From NCBI GenBank assembly GCA_903888395.1, contig CAISTO010000045.1:1-22284 (forward strand): DNA of 22,284 nt. The letters are read 5' to 3'. The translations under genes were made by a program, and so were the position numbers. Below, in pieces: positions 13,569 through 21,045 of this stretch. Source of the stretch: an uncultured Bacteroidota bacterium. Its GTDB lineage: Bacteria; Bacteroidota; Bacteroidia; UKL13-3. Positions within the stretch are counted from its first letter, which is position 1; each line of letters opens with the position of its first letter. The notes beneath the pieces are model-generated. The model made no database searches, was not told the origin of the DNA, and worked only from the letters and a program-made list of their open reading frames with translations.

Positions 13569-14204
13569 CTATTCACCCCTTTCAGCCATTGGGAAAATGT
13601 ACTCGTAATTACATACGTTTTTAGAGGATTTATCTTTTAAGGTAACTTCAAATACGAGTTGGTTAACAAAGAGACCTTTATTTCCATATTTTTTAAAGAA
13701 TGTTTCAAAAGGAACATCCTTCTTCCAAACTTCAATAGAAGTTTTCTGATCTGTGAAATCCGCATTAGTAATATGCTTATCTTTCACAATTTCGATTTCC
13801 TCATAAGTCTTGGCATTTACTGGATATGTTGCATCAGGGCTTTGACCCACTTTGAGTTTTAATGTTACATCCATAATATACTCATCAATAGATGGTGCCT
13901 TTTCTTGTTCGTAAGCTAACATGTTATTTTGAACACTCACCTTGACATCAAAACTCTTAGGGTACGGGACATTATCTTTATCCCATCCACTTTTATTTTG
14001 TTCGTACTTGTCTTCTATTTTTTCTGCAAAGCTTCCTATTAGATAATCATTTCCGGTGTGACTCCAGACTTCAATAGTCGGCTCTAACACCCGTTTATAA
14101 GTGCTTTCTGAAGACTCACTTTGTACCGTTTTGTTAACAGAGGTTTTAGTATTGCAACTAGTTATGCTTATCGCACAAAGCAGGTATAAGATAATTATTT
14201 TCAT
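13569..14204 (-). CDS. Lipoprotein, putative immunity protein of the RHS metallopeptidase toxin
   Basis: From ATG 14202-14204 the protein has 211 residues and begins MKIIILYLLCAISITSC, a lipoprotein signal with lipobox ITSC (Cys17). The ORF could extend 16 residues upstream, but that would bury the signal inside the preceding gene; the chosen start lies 1 nt after the toxin stop. The mature part is soluble and charged, with no recognised family (IEVWSHTGNDYLIGSFAEK, YEEIEIVKDKH, VFEVTLKDKSSKNVCNYEY). The tight coupling to a toxin whose predicted target is the cell wall, and the lipid anchor facing the periplasm, make an immunity role likely. This is inference from context. Confidence 0.75.
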   Translation of the reverse strand: MKIIILYLLCAISITSCNTKTSVNKTVQSESSESTYKRVLEPTIEVWSHTGNDYLIGSFAEKIEDKYEQNKSGWDKDNVPYPKSFDVKVSVQNNMLAYEQEKAPSIDEYIMDVTLKLKVGQSPDATYPVNAKTYEEIEIVKDKHITNADFTDQKTSIEVWKKDVPFETFFKKYGNKGLFVNQLVFEVTLKDKSSKNVCNYEYIFPMAERGE

Positions 14205-14205
14205 A

Positions 14206-15099
14206 TTACTTACGATTAAAATTTTGTAGATGTCCATGATCCCCATGACCACCTAATTTAAATGTCCCTTCTAATAAAGAACCTTTACTATTAGGATAAG
14301 AGCCGATACTTTTATCCCCACCAAATCCAAATTTGCCAAACGAATTTATTAAATCTTGACTTCTTGTCACATCAAAAACAGGGCTATTTACATGAACAGG
14401 TAACATAGCAACATCGGTTCGGACATACCTAAAATCAACATTTCTTCCGCCACCATGAGTCTGATGGGATGAATTAGGTCTTTGACCAGAACTATTACTC
14501 ATATCTCCAAACTGGACATCAACACCCGGATTCTTTTTGGAAAAATATGCTACTGCCCCAAACAAAGCCGCTGCAATTTCCGGTTTCACATAGTGATCTC
14601 CTCCTGCGTCTTTATCTCCATATCTTGTGAATCCTTGACCTTTATCAGGGAATCTAACTAATTCCGCCTTCTTCGAATCCGGCTTGTCAACTTTAAGAAC
14701 TTCCGTTGTCTTTCCTTTAACATCTTCTACAAGATATCTGTCAAATTTATCATCAGTTTTCTTAAACTTAATAGTACCATCTTTTTTAGCCGTATAATCA
14801 TCAGTCTTTCCTCCACCTTTAAAGTCAATAGTAGCTATTGGACTGTTTGCAAAGTAAGCGTAGCTTGATTGCCAAGGATATTCCCTCTCCCTCGGGTCAG
14901 TCGAATTAAATCTTCCAAGACGTGAGTCATATTTACGTAATTCATAGGCTATACTATTTCCAGCCCCTACGACCTCGTCATCTTTCTCTTTTCCGTTGAA
15001 AGCGAAGCGGTATTCCAACCCATAACCGTGCAAACCCTTTATGGGCTTGCTGTAAAGGTGGTTTTTGGGGTTAAAAAATGTGTTATTGGTTAATTGCAT
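14206..15099 (-). CDS. Short RHS-core polymorphic toxin with LAS-type metallopeptidase domain
   Basis: This 297-aa protein has a short RHS-associated core at about 28-96 (YRFAFNGKEKDDEV, YDSRLGRFNSTDPRER, YPWQSSYAYFANSPIATIDFKG), with no long YD-repeat shell. The C-terminal region (about 165-297) carries H-GGGRNV-D (His215, Asp222) and GDHGH (Asp287, His288, His290). That is the H-x6-D...H-x-H zinc pattern of LAS peptidases (M15/M74 type; VanX has SRHSRGSAID). Such enzymes cut peptide cross-links of peptidoglycan. The start ATG is fixed by a TAA two codons upstream and by identity to the other cassettes. The lipoprotein gene follows directly. Without a shell or export signal it may be a recombination cassette or orphan toxin module. 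Confidence 0.82.
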   Translation of the reverse strand: MQLTNNTFFNPKNHLYSKPIKGLHGYGLEYRFAFNGKEKDDEVVGAGNSIAYELRKYDSRLGRFNSTDPREREYPWQSSYAYFANSPIATIDFKGGGKTDDYTAKKDGTIKFKKTDDKFDRYLVEDVKGKTTEVLKVDKPDSKKAELVRFPDKGQGFTRYGDKDAGGDHYVKPEIAAALFGAVAYFSKKNPGVDVQFGDMSNSSGQRPNSSHQTHGGGRNVDFRYVRTDVAMLPVHVNSPVFDVTRSQDLINSFGKFGFGGDKSIGSYPNSKGSLLEGTFKLGGHGDHGHLQNFNRK

Positions 15100-15163
15100 T
15101 TAGTACTTCAAATAACGTATTTTTAAAACAAAAAACCGATTTAGTTTTTGGGAAAATTGGTTT
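15097..15163 (-). repeat. RHS cassette leader, copy at the metallopeptidase toxin
   Basis: The leader cgttatttgaagtactaa-ATG and the aaaaaacc/ggttt hairpin behind it match the leaders at 13373-13440 and 19386-19435. The hairpin here is degenerate. The leader conservation is as strong as that of the coding module. Confidence 0.65.
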
Positions 15164-15245
15164 GTGCTATTTGTAACTTTTTACAAATTAAAGCCGTTCA
15201 CCAAACATTCAGATTTACATCTGCGCTTACTGGAAATTTCATTAT

Positions 15246-15295
15246 AATGGAAAATATTTTTCATTGCCAGCTCTTTTATGGAAAATATTTTATAA
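15246..15295 (+). promoter_or_regulatory. Two tandem palindromic operators upstream of the Fic fusion gene
   Basis: Palindrome 1, centred at 15255, is atggaaaatatttttcat (15247-15264). Palindrome 2, centred at 15285, is ttatggaaaatattttataa (15276-15295). Centres are 30 bp apart, about three helical turns, so two dimers would sit on the same DNA face. A possible -7 box TATAATATTG overlaps the second at 15291-15300. The winged-helix N-terminus of the downstream protein is a natural ligand. Confidence 0.6.
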
Positions 15296-15318
15296 TATTG
15301 CTTGTAGTTATAAATATT

Positions 15319-16806
15319 ATGGAAAAAATATTCCCGATTCATCTTCAAGAAATAATTTTTGGTTCACCTAGTTCTAGTATTTCTAAACACATATCAAAAC
15401 TAGTGAAAGAAAATAAAATAAGAAAAATTGCTCCTCGAATTTACACTTCAAATTTTGAAGATTCAGCCGAAGAAATTATAAAAAGAAACCTTTTATTAAT
15501 ACTTGGCAATTTATTCAAAGGAGCCGTTTTAAGTCATCGTTCAGCATTTGAATTTCAGTCAACAAAAAGTGGTCATATTTTTTTAACATATAGTTATACT
15601 AAAAAAGTAGCATTGCCGGGGATTACAATTCAGTTTTTAGCAGGCCAAAAACCTATAAATGGAGACAATTTAATATCAGGAGAATTATATGTTTCTCAAA
15701 AAGAAAGGGCTTTTTTAGAAAACCTACAATCAACAAAAAAAATGGGTAGTGCCTCTAAATGTTTATCACTACCAGAAATTGAAGAAAAACTAGAACAAAT
15801 TATTAGAATACATGGTGAGGATGAAATAAACACGTTTAGAGATGCTGCTAGAGAAGTTTCGATTAAACTAAACATGCAAAATGAATTTAAGAAACTGAAT
15901 AAAATGATAAGCGCTTTATTGAGTACAAGTACATCAAAAATACTTACTTCGCCATTAGCATTATCAAGGGCTTTTGGATTGCCTTATGATAAACATAGAA
16001 TTCAGTTATTTGAAAAATTATTTACAACATTACAAAACAAAGAATTTAAAAACAGACCAGAAAAAAATAACACTTCAAAATCGTTTAGAAATTTCGCTTT
16101 TTTTGAAAGCTATTTTTCAAATTATATTGAAGGAACTGTATTTGGAATTGATGAAGCAAAACAAATAATAAATACCAATAAGCCATTACCAGCTCGTAAT
16201 GATGACAGTCATGATGTACTAGGAACTTATCAAATTGTTTCAAATAGACAAGAAATGCAAATAGTTCCTAAATCTATCAATGATTTTTTTAAAATAATAT
16301 CTTATCGACATGCAGTATTACTAAGTGCTAGAGTTGATAAAAAACCTGGGTTATTTAAAGATAAAAATAATTTTGCGGGAAGTACAGCATTCGTTGACTT
16401 TAACTTAGTAAAAGGTACGCTTGAAAAAGGTTTTGATTATTATAATGCATTATTACAACCATTTGCTAGAGCTACTTTTATAATGTTTTTGTTAAGTGAA
16501 ATACATCCATTTTTAGATGGAAATGGAAGACTTGCACGTGTAATGATGAATGCAGAATTGGTAAGAGAAAATCAATCAAAAATTATTATTCCAACTGTTT
16601 TTCGAGAAGATTATATGGGTGCTTTAAAAAAACTAACAAAACAAGGCGATTGCGAATCCTACATAAGAATGTTACAAAGAGCACATGAATTTAGTGACAA
16701 TATTTATGATGAGAATATGGATGAAATGCAAGACTATCTTACAAAATGTAATGCATTTTTGGGAGATGCTGATGTTTTACTTAATATAGTTCAGAGAAAT
16801 AAATAA
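15319..16806 (+). CDS. AbiEi-like winged-helix / Fic domain fusion protein
   Basis: From ATG 15319 the protein has 495 residues. Residues about 1-45 look like a winged helix (IIFGSPSSSISKHISKLVKENKIRKIAPRIYTSN), followed by an AbiEi-like region (about 60-140: GAVLSHRSAFEF, SGHIFLTYSYTKKVALPG). A class II inhibitory motif S-N-Y-I-E-G is at 267-272, and the Fic signature HPFLDGNGRLAR at 396-407 is complete with catalytic His396. Fic enzymes usually transfer AMP to target hydroxyls; the inhibitory glutamate holds them off. The ORF runs back to 15148, but the upstream residues cover palindromic operators and a hydrophobic stretch with no similarity, so I prefer 15319. It is the only plus-strand gene in the RHS array. 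Confidence 0.87.
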   Translation: MEKIFPIHLQEIIFGSPSSSISKHISKLVKENKIRKIAPRIYTSNFEDSAEEIIKRNLLLILGNLFKGAVLSHRSAFEFQSTKSGHIFLTYSYTKKVALPGITIQFLAGQKPINGDNLISGELYVSQKERAFLENLQSTKKMGSASKCLSLPEIEEKLEQIIRIHGEDEINTFRDAAREVSIKLNMQNEFKKLNKMISALLSTSTSKILTSPLALSRAFGLPYDKHRIQLFEKLFTTLQNKEFKNRPEKNNTSKSFRNFAFFESYFSNYIEGTVFGIDEAKQIINTNKPLPARNDDSHDVLGTYQIVSNRQEMQIVPKSINDFFKIISYRHAVLLSARVDKKPGLFKDKNNFAGSTAFVDFNLVKGTLEKGFDYYNALLQPFARATFIMFLLSEIHPFLDGNGRLARVMMNAELVRENQSKIIIPTVFREDYMGALKKLTKQGDCESYIRMLQRAHEFSDNIYDENMDEMQDYLTKCNAFLGDADVLLNIVQRNK

Positions 16807-16843
16807 CTCTTTCTTGAATATGGGAAAAATAAAAATTTTAACA

Positions 16844-16881
16844 AAAAAACACTTTAGGTTTTGGCTAAAGCGGTTTTTTTT
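16844..16881 (+). terminator. Terminator after the Fic gene
   Basis: ctttag (16852-16857) pairs with ctaaag (16865-16870), extended imperfectly by aaac/ggttt, and is followed by eight T. It resembles the RHS cassette-boundary hairpins, so the Fic gene appears to have been inserted beside one. Confidence 0.65.
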
Positions 16882-16961
16882 CGTATTGCAAATGCTAATA
16901 TTAAATAAATGCGGTTTGCAAAACCACATTGGCTTCAGTGGCTACATAACCGAACGTGCGG

Positions 16962-17169
16962 GGTAAGAAAAACATTGTTTTTTAGAAAAATAAATCTTGA
17001 AAGCCAACTTTAAAAATACTTATGATTTGTGTTAAAAGCTTTAGGGATTACTAATTTGTGTTTTATTTTTTATAGGTATTCGTGAATTACGCTACGCTTC
17101 ATTTGAAGTGGAAATCCTTTTGCTTTTCGCAAAAGATTGCAACGAAAATCCCGACCCGAAGGGTAATGC
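16962..17169. repeat. Dispersed repeat, copy C (right half, with insertion)
   Basis: Starts ggtaagaaaaacattg and ends cccgacccgaagggtaatgcc, matching the right half of copy A. Between ttagggatt and gaagtggaaatccttttgct it has an extra ~55 nt (around 17050-17105) absent from copy A. Noncoding. Confidence 0.72.
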
Positions 17170-17171
17170 CC

Positions 17172-17600
17172 TTACTTTCTCTTATAAGCATTATGATTAC
17201 GGTCAAAAAATACTAAATAGAAAATCATTTTAGAAACAAAACCAAAAACTCTTGCTTCTTCAAAGGTTTTGAATTGATAAACAGTTGGGCAATGGTCTGG
17301 ATTAACCTTACTTACGTTGGGAACAAGGCACATTATAAATTCAGACTGTGAAATTTCAGTATCATTAAAATCAACCTCATGGAAATGAAAAGTGTAATTC
17401 GAAGATAATTCACCATATGGTTTGCCAAAATTTATGTAAGTTGTTTTCTTTTCACCTTTGGTTACAAATGTGCCTTATACTTTGGAACAAAAAGTTATTA
17501 TCTTATCTATATAAAACTGAACGCTGTAAAGAGGAACAGTTTGTGAAAACGAAATTTGCCAAAGGCAAATTGATATTATTAAAAGTACTATTTTTTCCAT
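17172..17600 (-). pseudogene. Secreted-protein gene with an in-frame stop (putative orphan immunity gene)
   Basis: ATG at 17598-17600 begins MEKIVLLIISICLWQISFSQ, a good signal peptide, and reads to ...IITFCSKV, where TAA occurs at codon 42. The same frame then continues open for 100 codons (GTFVTKGEKKTTYINFGKPY ... FFDRNHNAYKRK) to TAA at 17172-17174. The downstream part has balanced, protein-like composition and no start of its own. One substitution in the stop codon would restore a 142-aa exported protein. It lies among RHS cassettes, where solitary immunity genes are common, but no family is recognised. Decay is the simplest reading. Confidence 0.65.
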
Positions 17601-17696
17601 TTTTTTATGTTTAATTATTTTGAATTAGTTTTTTGAAAGGAGTATATTTTTTATGCTGTTTGTCGTTTTGTTAAAAGATATAAATGACTTAAAACT

Positions 17697-17957
17697 TTAC
17701 CCTAACCCCATTGCTTTAAAGGCTGCATCTACTGGGTCGGAATAGACAACTAGGCTTAATTTAGATATTAAATTGGTTGGGACATTGCCAAGAAGAGCCA
17801 TGACTACCTCAGGAATATGTATTTTTTTGCTCCACATCTGACGCAGATTATTAATATACTCCTAAATTTTAGAAACCAAAACATATTTTTTAATAAATTC
17901 ATCTAATTGCAAATGCCAATATAGAAAAGAGGCAATTGTTAATACTAAATGTTTCAT
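17697..17957 (-). pseudogene. Second small gene with an in-frame stop
   Basis: ATG at 17955-17957 begins MKHLVLTIASFLYWHLQLDE and runs to VSKI, where TAG occurs at codon 32. The frame continues as EYINNLRQMWSKKIHIPEVV to ...SDPVDAAFKAMGLG and ends with TAA at 17697-17699. TAG is one transition from CAG, so Gln is a likely original residue. The intact protein would have 86 residues with a short hydrophobic N-terminus. No family recognised. It lies directly upstream (minus strand) of the other interrupted gene. Confidence 0.55.
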
Positions 17958-18133
17958 TTTGTGTTTGTTTGAGTTACAAAAATGAACTTTTTAGTAATAA
18001 AAATAAAACAACTTTAGTTATTGTCTAAAGCGGTTGGTTTTTATTTTTCGTTTTGTTGCTTTGAACACGCCAATGGCGTGCATTAACTTTGCTGGTTTTC
18101 TCGCACGCTAGCTTTGACTTTAAATGTTAATCG
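17958..18133. other. Spacer with two hairpins and a short tandem repeat
   Basis: Contains an RHS-type boundary hairpin (actttag/ctaaagcggtt, about 18007-18036), a perfect cacgcc-aat-ggcgtg hairpin near 18066-18080 and a gttaatc tandem duplication (about 18126-18140) that touches the end of the next gene. No gene. Confidence 0.45.
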
Positions 18134-18493
18134 TTAATCGTTACAGTCAAAATCTATTTCAAATTCATAAGCTTTACCTTTTCTATATACATTTATAATA
18201 TTTGTATTTATTTGCTTAAAGACTGAATCACCGACAGTAATAAATTTATAATACTCAGAGTCGTCCAGAAACATAACATGTTGCTCCTTTTTTTTTAACT
18301 CAAAAGTTTCAGCATTATGGTTATGACTATTAATATATTTATTGCTAATAGTTCCATACCAATTTTCTTGCTTAAATTCCTTATATCTTCTGCAAACATG
18401 GCTGTTTGCCATATCATCTTCAAAATAAATAATCAGAAACACTACTATTATAAATATGAAAAATGCAATAGTTACGCTAAATTCTTTTTTCAT
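18134..18493 (-). CDS. Membrane-anchored small protein, putative RHS immunity protein
   Basis: This 119-aa protein has an N-terminal transmembrane segment (SVTIAFFIFIIVVFLIIYFE, about 6-25) and a compact C-terminal domain (YKEFKQENWYGTISNKYINS, HNAETFELKKKEQHVMFLDD, YYKFITVGDSVFKQ, INVYRKGKAYEFEIDF). The motif order (G.I..KYI...NHN..T.EL, F....VGDS..K) recurs in small membrane-linked proteins of Bacteroidota, for which I know no function. It starts 7 nt after the stop of the upstream RHS gene, so it is co-transcribed. Position and anchor suggest an immunity protein to that RHS C-terminal domain, acting at the membrane or periplasm; this is inference. Confidence 0.75.
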   Translation of the reverse strand: MKKEFSVTIAFFIFIIVVFLIIYFEDDMANSHVCRRYKEFKQENWYGTISNKYINSHNHNAETFELKKKEQHVMFLDDSEYYKFITVGDSVFKQINTNIINVYRKGKAYEFEIDFDCND

Positions 18494-18500
18494 TAGATTA

Positions 18501-19388
18501 TTACTTATTTATAAAAACAGTGTTTGTTTTTGACCATGATAGACCAAAATCTAAACCTTGAAAAAATCCAAAACCTAGTTGCTGGTAATCATCACCTTTA
18601 CCATCAAAGTCAGACTTTTTAAAAGATTTATTTCTTTTATTTCCAGAATAATCTACTCCCCCAATCAAAATACCAAGTGAATAACCCGCACCGGGGCCTT
18701 CAAAATCAGAAACCTTAAAATCTTTGCTATTTGCAGTTTTTATAGCTTTTTCACTAAATCCTACACTTAAAGTAAAACCTAATACTGGGCCATGACTAAA
18801 AAACAACTTTTCATTGCCTTCTGAATCGGTTACAGTACCAATTTCAAATTGATACCCTCCACCAAAGGCAAACCCTGCACCAAATGAATTAACTTTTCCT
18901 CCTTTAATTTCTTTTTCGCCTCTTATATATATATCTTCGGTTACACCATCATTTTTATACTTTTCCAAATTTAACCCCTCGTCATTACCTGCAGTATAGA
19001 CTTTGTTTTTGGTTAATACAGAAAATGTCCCATCTTTATTTTTCTTTACAATTCCATCAATATCATGTCCTTTTTTGTACTTTCTAGCATCTTTCCTTTT
19101 AGCAAATAATCCATCTGGGTCAGCAAATGATAATGGACAATTATTAAAAACAACATATCTACTTTGCCATCTATAATAAATTGGGTCTAAATTCCATCTT
19201 CTTGCAAGTCTCGCATCATACTCCCAAAAAGTAGCAGTCATTGTATTTCCAGCACTAGAAACCTCATCATCCTTCTCCTGACCGTTGAAGGCGAAGCGGT
19301 AACTTAACCCATAACCACGTAAACCATTTATGGGATTGGTGTAAAAGTGGTTTTTGGGGTTGAAAAGTTTGTAATTGGTTAAGTGCAT
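18501..19388 (-). CDS. Short RHS-core protein with uncharacterised glycine-rich C-terminal domain
   Basis: From ATG 19386-19388 the protein has 295 residues. The start module MHLTNYKLFNPKNHFYTNPI matches the other cassettes; a TTG four codons upstream is less likely. The RHS-associated core spans about 25-95 (YRFAFNGQEKDDEV, FWEYDARLARRWNLDPIYYRWQSRYVVFNNCPLSFADPDG). After DPDG the C-terminal ~200 residues are unlike known nuclease, ADP-ribosylase or peptidase toxins. They are Gly/Phe-rich and beta-like (GAGFAFGGGYQFEIGTV, GAGYSLGILIGGVDYSG, GFGFFQGLDFGLSWS), which could suit a membrane- or lipid-acting domain. The membrane-anchored partner gene follows at 7 nt. The role as toxin is inferred from the cassette architecture. 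Confidence 0.8.
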   Translation of the reverse strand: MHLTNYKLFNPKNHFYTNPINGLRGYGLSYRFAFNGQEKDDEVSSAGNTMTATFWEYDARLARRWNLDPIYYRWQSRYVVFNNCPLSFADPDGLFAKRKDARKYKKGHDIDGIVKKNKDGTFSVLTKNKVYTAGNDEGLNLEKYKNDGVTEDIYIRGEKEIKGGKVNSFGAGFAFGGGYQFEIGTVTDSEGNEKLFFSHGPVLGFTLSVGFSEKAIKTANSKDFKVSDFEGPGAGYSLGILIGGVDYSGNKRNKSFKKSDFDGKGDDYQQLGFGFFQGLDFGLSWSKTNTVFINK

Positions 19389-19435
19389 TTTATACTTCAA
19401 ATAACGTTTTTTTATTACAAAAAACCGTTTTAGTT
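19386..19435 (-). repeat. RHS cassette leader, copy at the glycine-rich RHS gene
   Basis: The leader cgttatttgaagtataaaATG and the adjacent aaaaaaccgttttagttttt match the copies at 13373-13421 and 15097-15145. Here the partner arm of the hairpin is missing. Confidence 0.65.
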
Positions 19436-19660
19436 TTTAGATTGAATTAACAAATTAGATTTTTATGTGAAAGTTATTTTTAAAATCAACCTGTACACCA
19501 ACCTGTACAATTAGTTGTTTGAAAATTGAACATGTATCGATTTTTTGAAAATTTGGGTTGAAAAAAATGTTAATAATTTGTAGAAAAATGAAACACTTCG
19601 ACAGGCTCTGTGACTACACTTCGGCATGCCTTTTAACAAATTTAGACAAGTAACCTTCTT
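19436..19660. other. Spacer with a tandem caacctgtaca repeat
   Basis: caacctgtaca occurs at 19487-19497 and 19499-19509 with a 12-bp period, each ending in the palindromic tgtaca. A cttcgacaggctctgtg / cttcggcatgcc string of the dispersed Bacteroidota type lies at about 19597-19630. No gene seen. Confidence 0.45.
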
Positions 19661-20284
19661 TTATTTTCTTTTATCCGGAGCATCTTTATCGAAGGAAATG
19701 AGGTTGAACATTTCACGCATTCGGCTACGGATTCTATTGCCATAAATGGCTTCAATTTCAGAAGCAGAAAGATTGGTAGTAATGTGAGTTAATATTTTTT
19801 GAGACACAAATAAATCGTAACGCGAGAGCAGGATTTCTGCCATTACATTGCATTCGTTTCCATAATATTTCAAATTTCCTTCAATCCCTAAATCATCGAA
19901 GCAGTAACTTTTATTGTTTGCAATATGGTTTGGGCCACGGCTATATTTGTGAATAACATTGTATCCATCTTCAATGAATTCAAAGCTGATATCTCTGCAT
20001 GATTTAATAATAAATCGGTCTTCAGATTTGAGAAAATACTTCAAAATATTAAAGATGGAAGTTTTACCCACACCAATTGGACCTGATAGTAAGATTCCCT
20101 TGTGTATGCTTAAACCGCATTTAGAAGCTGTTTCTTCGTCTTTAAGGAAGTAAGCTATAAAACAGTTTAGGAGGGAGGAATCGGATTGATTTAGCGCAAA
20201 TTTTTGGCCATACAATTCTTTTCCTTTCATTTGTATCCAGTTAAAAGCCTTGTTGTAATCAATGGTATTGTTGTTGTTTAACAT
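19661..20284 (-). CDS. DnaC/IstB-like AAA+ ATPase (helicase-loader type)
   Basis: This 207-aa protein has Walker A GPIGVGKTS (68-76), Walker B YCFDDLG (127-133), a sensor-1-like THITTN (166-171) and an arginine-rich YGNRIRSRMREMFNLI (181-196). That spacing is typical of DnaC/IstB-family ATPases. It would load a replicative helicase or assist a DNA-handling partner. The upstream gene, 8 nt away, encodes a replication protein, so the helicase-loader role fits better than a transposase helper; no IstA-like transposase is nearby. It ends the visible replication operon (HTH, replication protein, ATPase). Confidence 0.85.
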   Translation of the reverse strand: MLNNNNTIDYNKAFNWIQMKGKELYGQKFALNQSDSSLLNCFIAYFLKDEETASKCGLSIHKGILLSGPIGVGKTSIFNILKYFLKSEDRFIIKSCRDISFEFIEDGYNVIHKYSRGPNHIANNKSYCFDDLGIEGNLKYYGNECNVMAEILLSRYDLFVSQKILTHITTNLSASEIEAIYGNRIRSRMREMFNLISFDKDAPDKRK

Positions 20285-20292
20285 ACAGTTTT

Positions 20293-21033
20293 TTAGTTTT
20301 TAAAGTGGTTCGTTGTAATTTTTTTGGTGCTGGTGTGTAGTTGATTTGGCTTTGCAGCAGAAACATTTTTTTTTGGTTCAAAACGTGCCACATTTAATAA
20401 CCAGTTGCGCGCAGCTGCTTGCCAATTTTTCATTTTTGCTTTTCCACCAATTTTCCATCCATTGCTGGTGTAGTAATTAAAAAATTTTTCACTTTCAATG
20501 CTGTCAGAATTTTGCGAAGCAAAATATTCGTTTACTTCACTTGGAAGCGGAATGGTCATTTCTTTTAAATTTTTAGCGATTAAATTTTTTTTTTCAACTC
20601 GTTCAAAATTTGAATCCATTTTTGTGGGTGTTCCCACGTTTGTATTGTTTATTAAGTTTATATTGTTTATATAAGGTACTAGCGCTTGTTTAGTGCTTTT
20701 CTGAATTTTGGTATGGTACCTGTTCACTACTTGTTCAGTGCTTGTTTCAAAAATGAACAGGTTAATAAGGCTTCCTTTAAACGGATTATAAGACGGAATG
20801 TATTCAATATAAGAAAATTCATGAAGCTCGCGAATGCATTTGTGATAAGTAGCATTGGAATAAATTTTACTCAAGCGCATCATTTCACTTCTAGAAATAG
20901 AAATTGGATTTACAAAACGATTCATATTCCACATTTGAAATAGCGCCATGTAAAGGCTGATATGCGTTGGATTTAAACGTTCATCTATAGAAATTCTTTC
21001 GAAAAAACCTGTTAAATGTGTGATGTAATTCAT
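20293..21033 (-). CDS. Replication/initiation-type protein of a mobile element
   Basis: In this 246-aa protein the N-terminal part (about 1-100) looks like a winged helix (RLNPTHISLYMALFQMWNMN, ISISRSEMMRLSKIYSNATYHKCIRELHEFSYIEYIPS). A low-complexity linker (about 110-165) leads to the C-terminal EKFFNYYTSNGWKIGGKAKM NWQAAARNWLLN region (about 182-217). Y.SNGW.....KM..W..A...W is common in phage and element replication proteins related to DnaD/DnaT or lambda O-type initiators. It follows the HTH gene by 12 nt and precedes the DnaC-like gene by 8 nt. Together they look like an origin-binding protein and helicase loader. Confidence 0.78.
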   Translation of the reverse strand: MNYITHLTGFFERISIDERLNPTHISLYMALFQMWNMNRFVNPISISRSEMMRLSKIYSNATYHKCIRELHEFSYIEYIPSYNPFKGSLINLFIFETSTEQVVNRYHTKIQKSTKQALVPYINNINLINNTNVGTPTKMDSNFERVEKKNLIAKNLKEMTIPLPSEVNEYFASQNSDSIESEKFFNYYTSNGWKIGGKAKMKNWQAAARNWLLNVARFEPKKNVSAAKPNQLHTSTKKITTNHFKN

Positions 21034-21045
21034 GCGATTTTGAGG

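Noticed and set aside
14205..14252. Longer start for the lipoprotein gene
   Set aside because: It would overlap the toxin gene and place 16 residues before a well-formed lipoprotein signal.
15148..15318. Upstream extension of the Fic fusion protein
   Set aside because: It covers twin palindromic operators and encodes no recognisable domain; ATG at 15319 precedes the winged helix directly.
17417..17614. Plus-strand ORF of 65 codons
   Set aside because: It is antisense to the interrupted secreted-protein gene, whose frame is far more protein-like.
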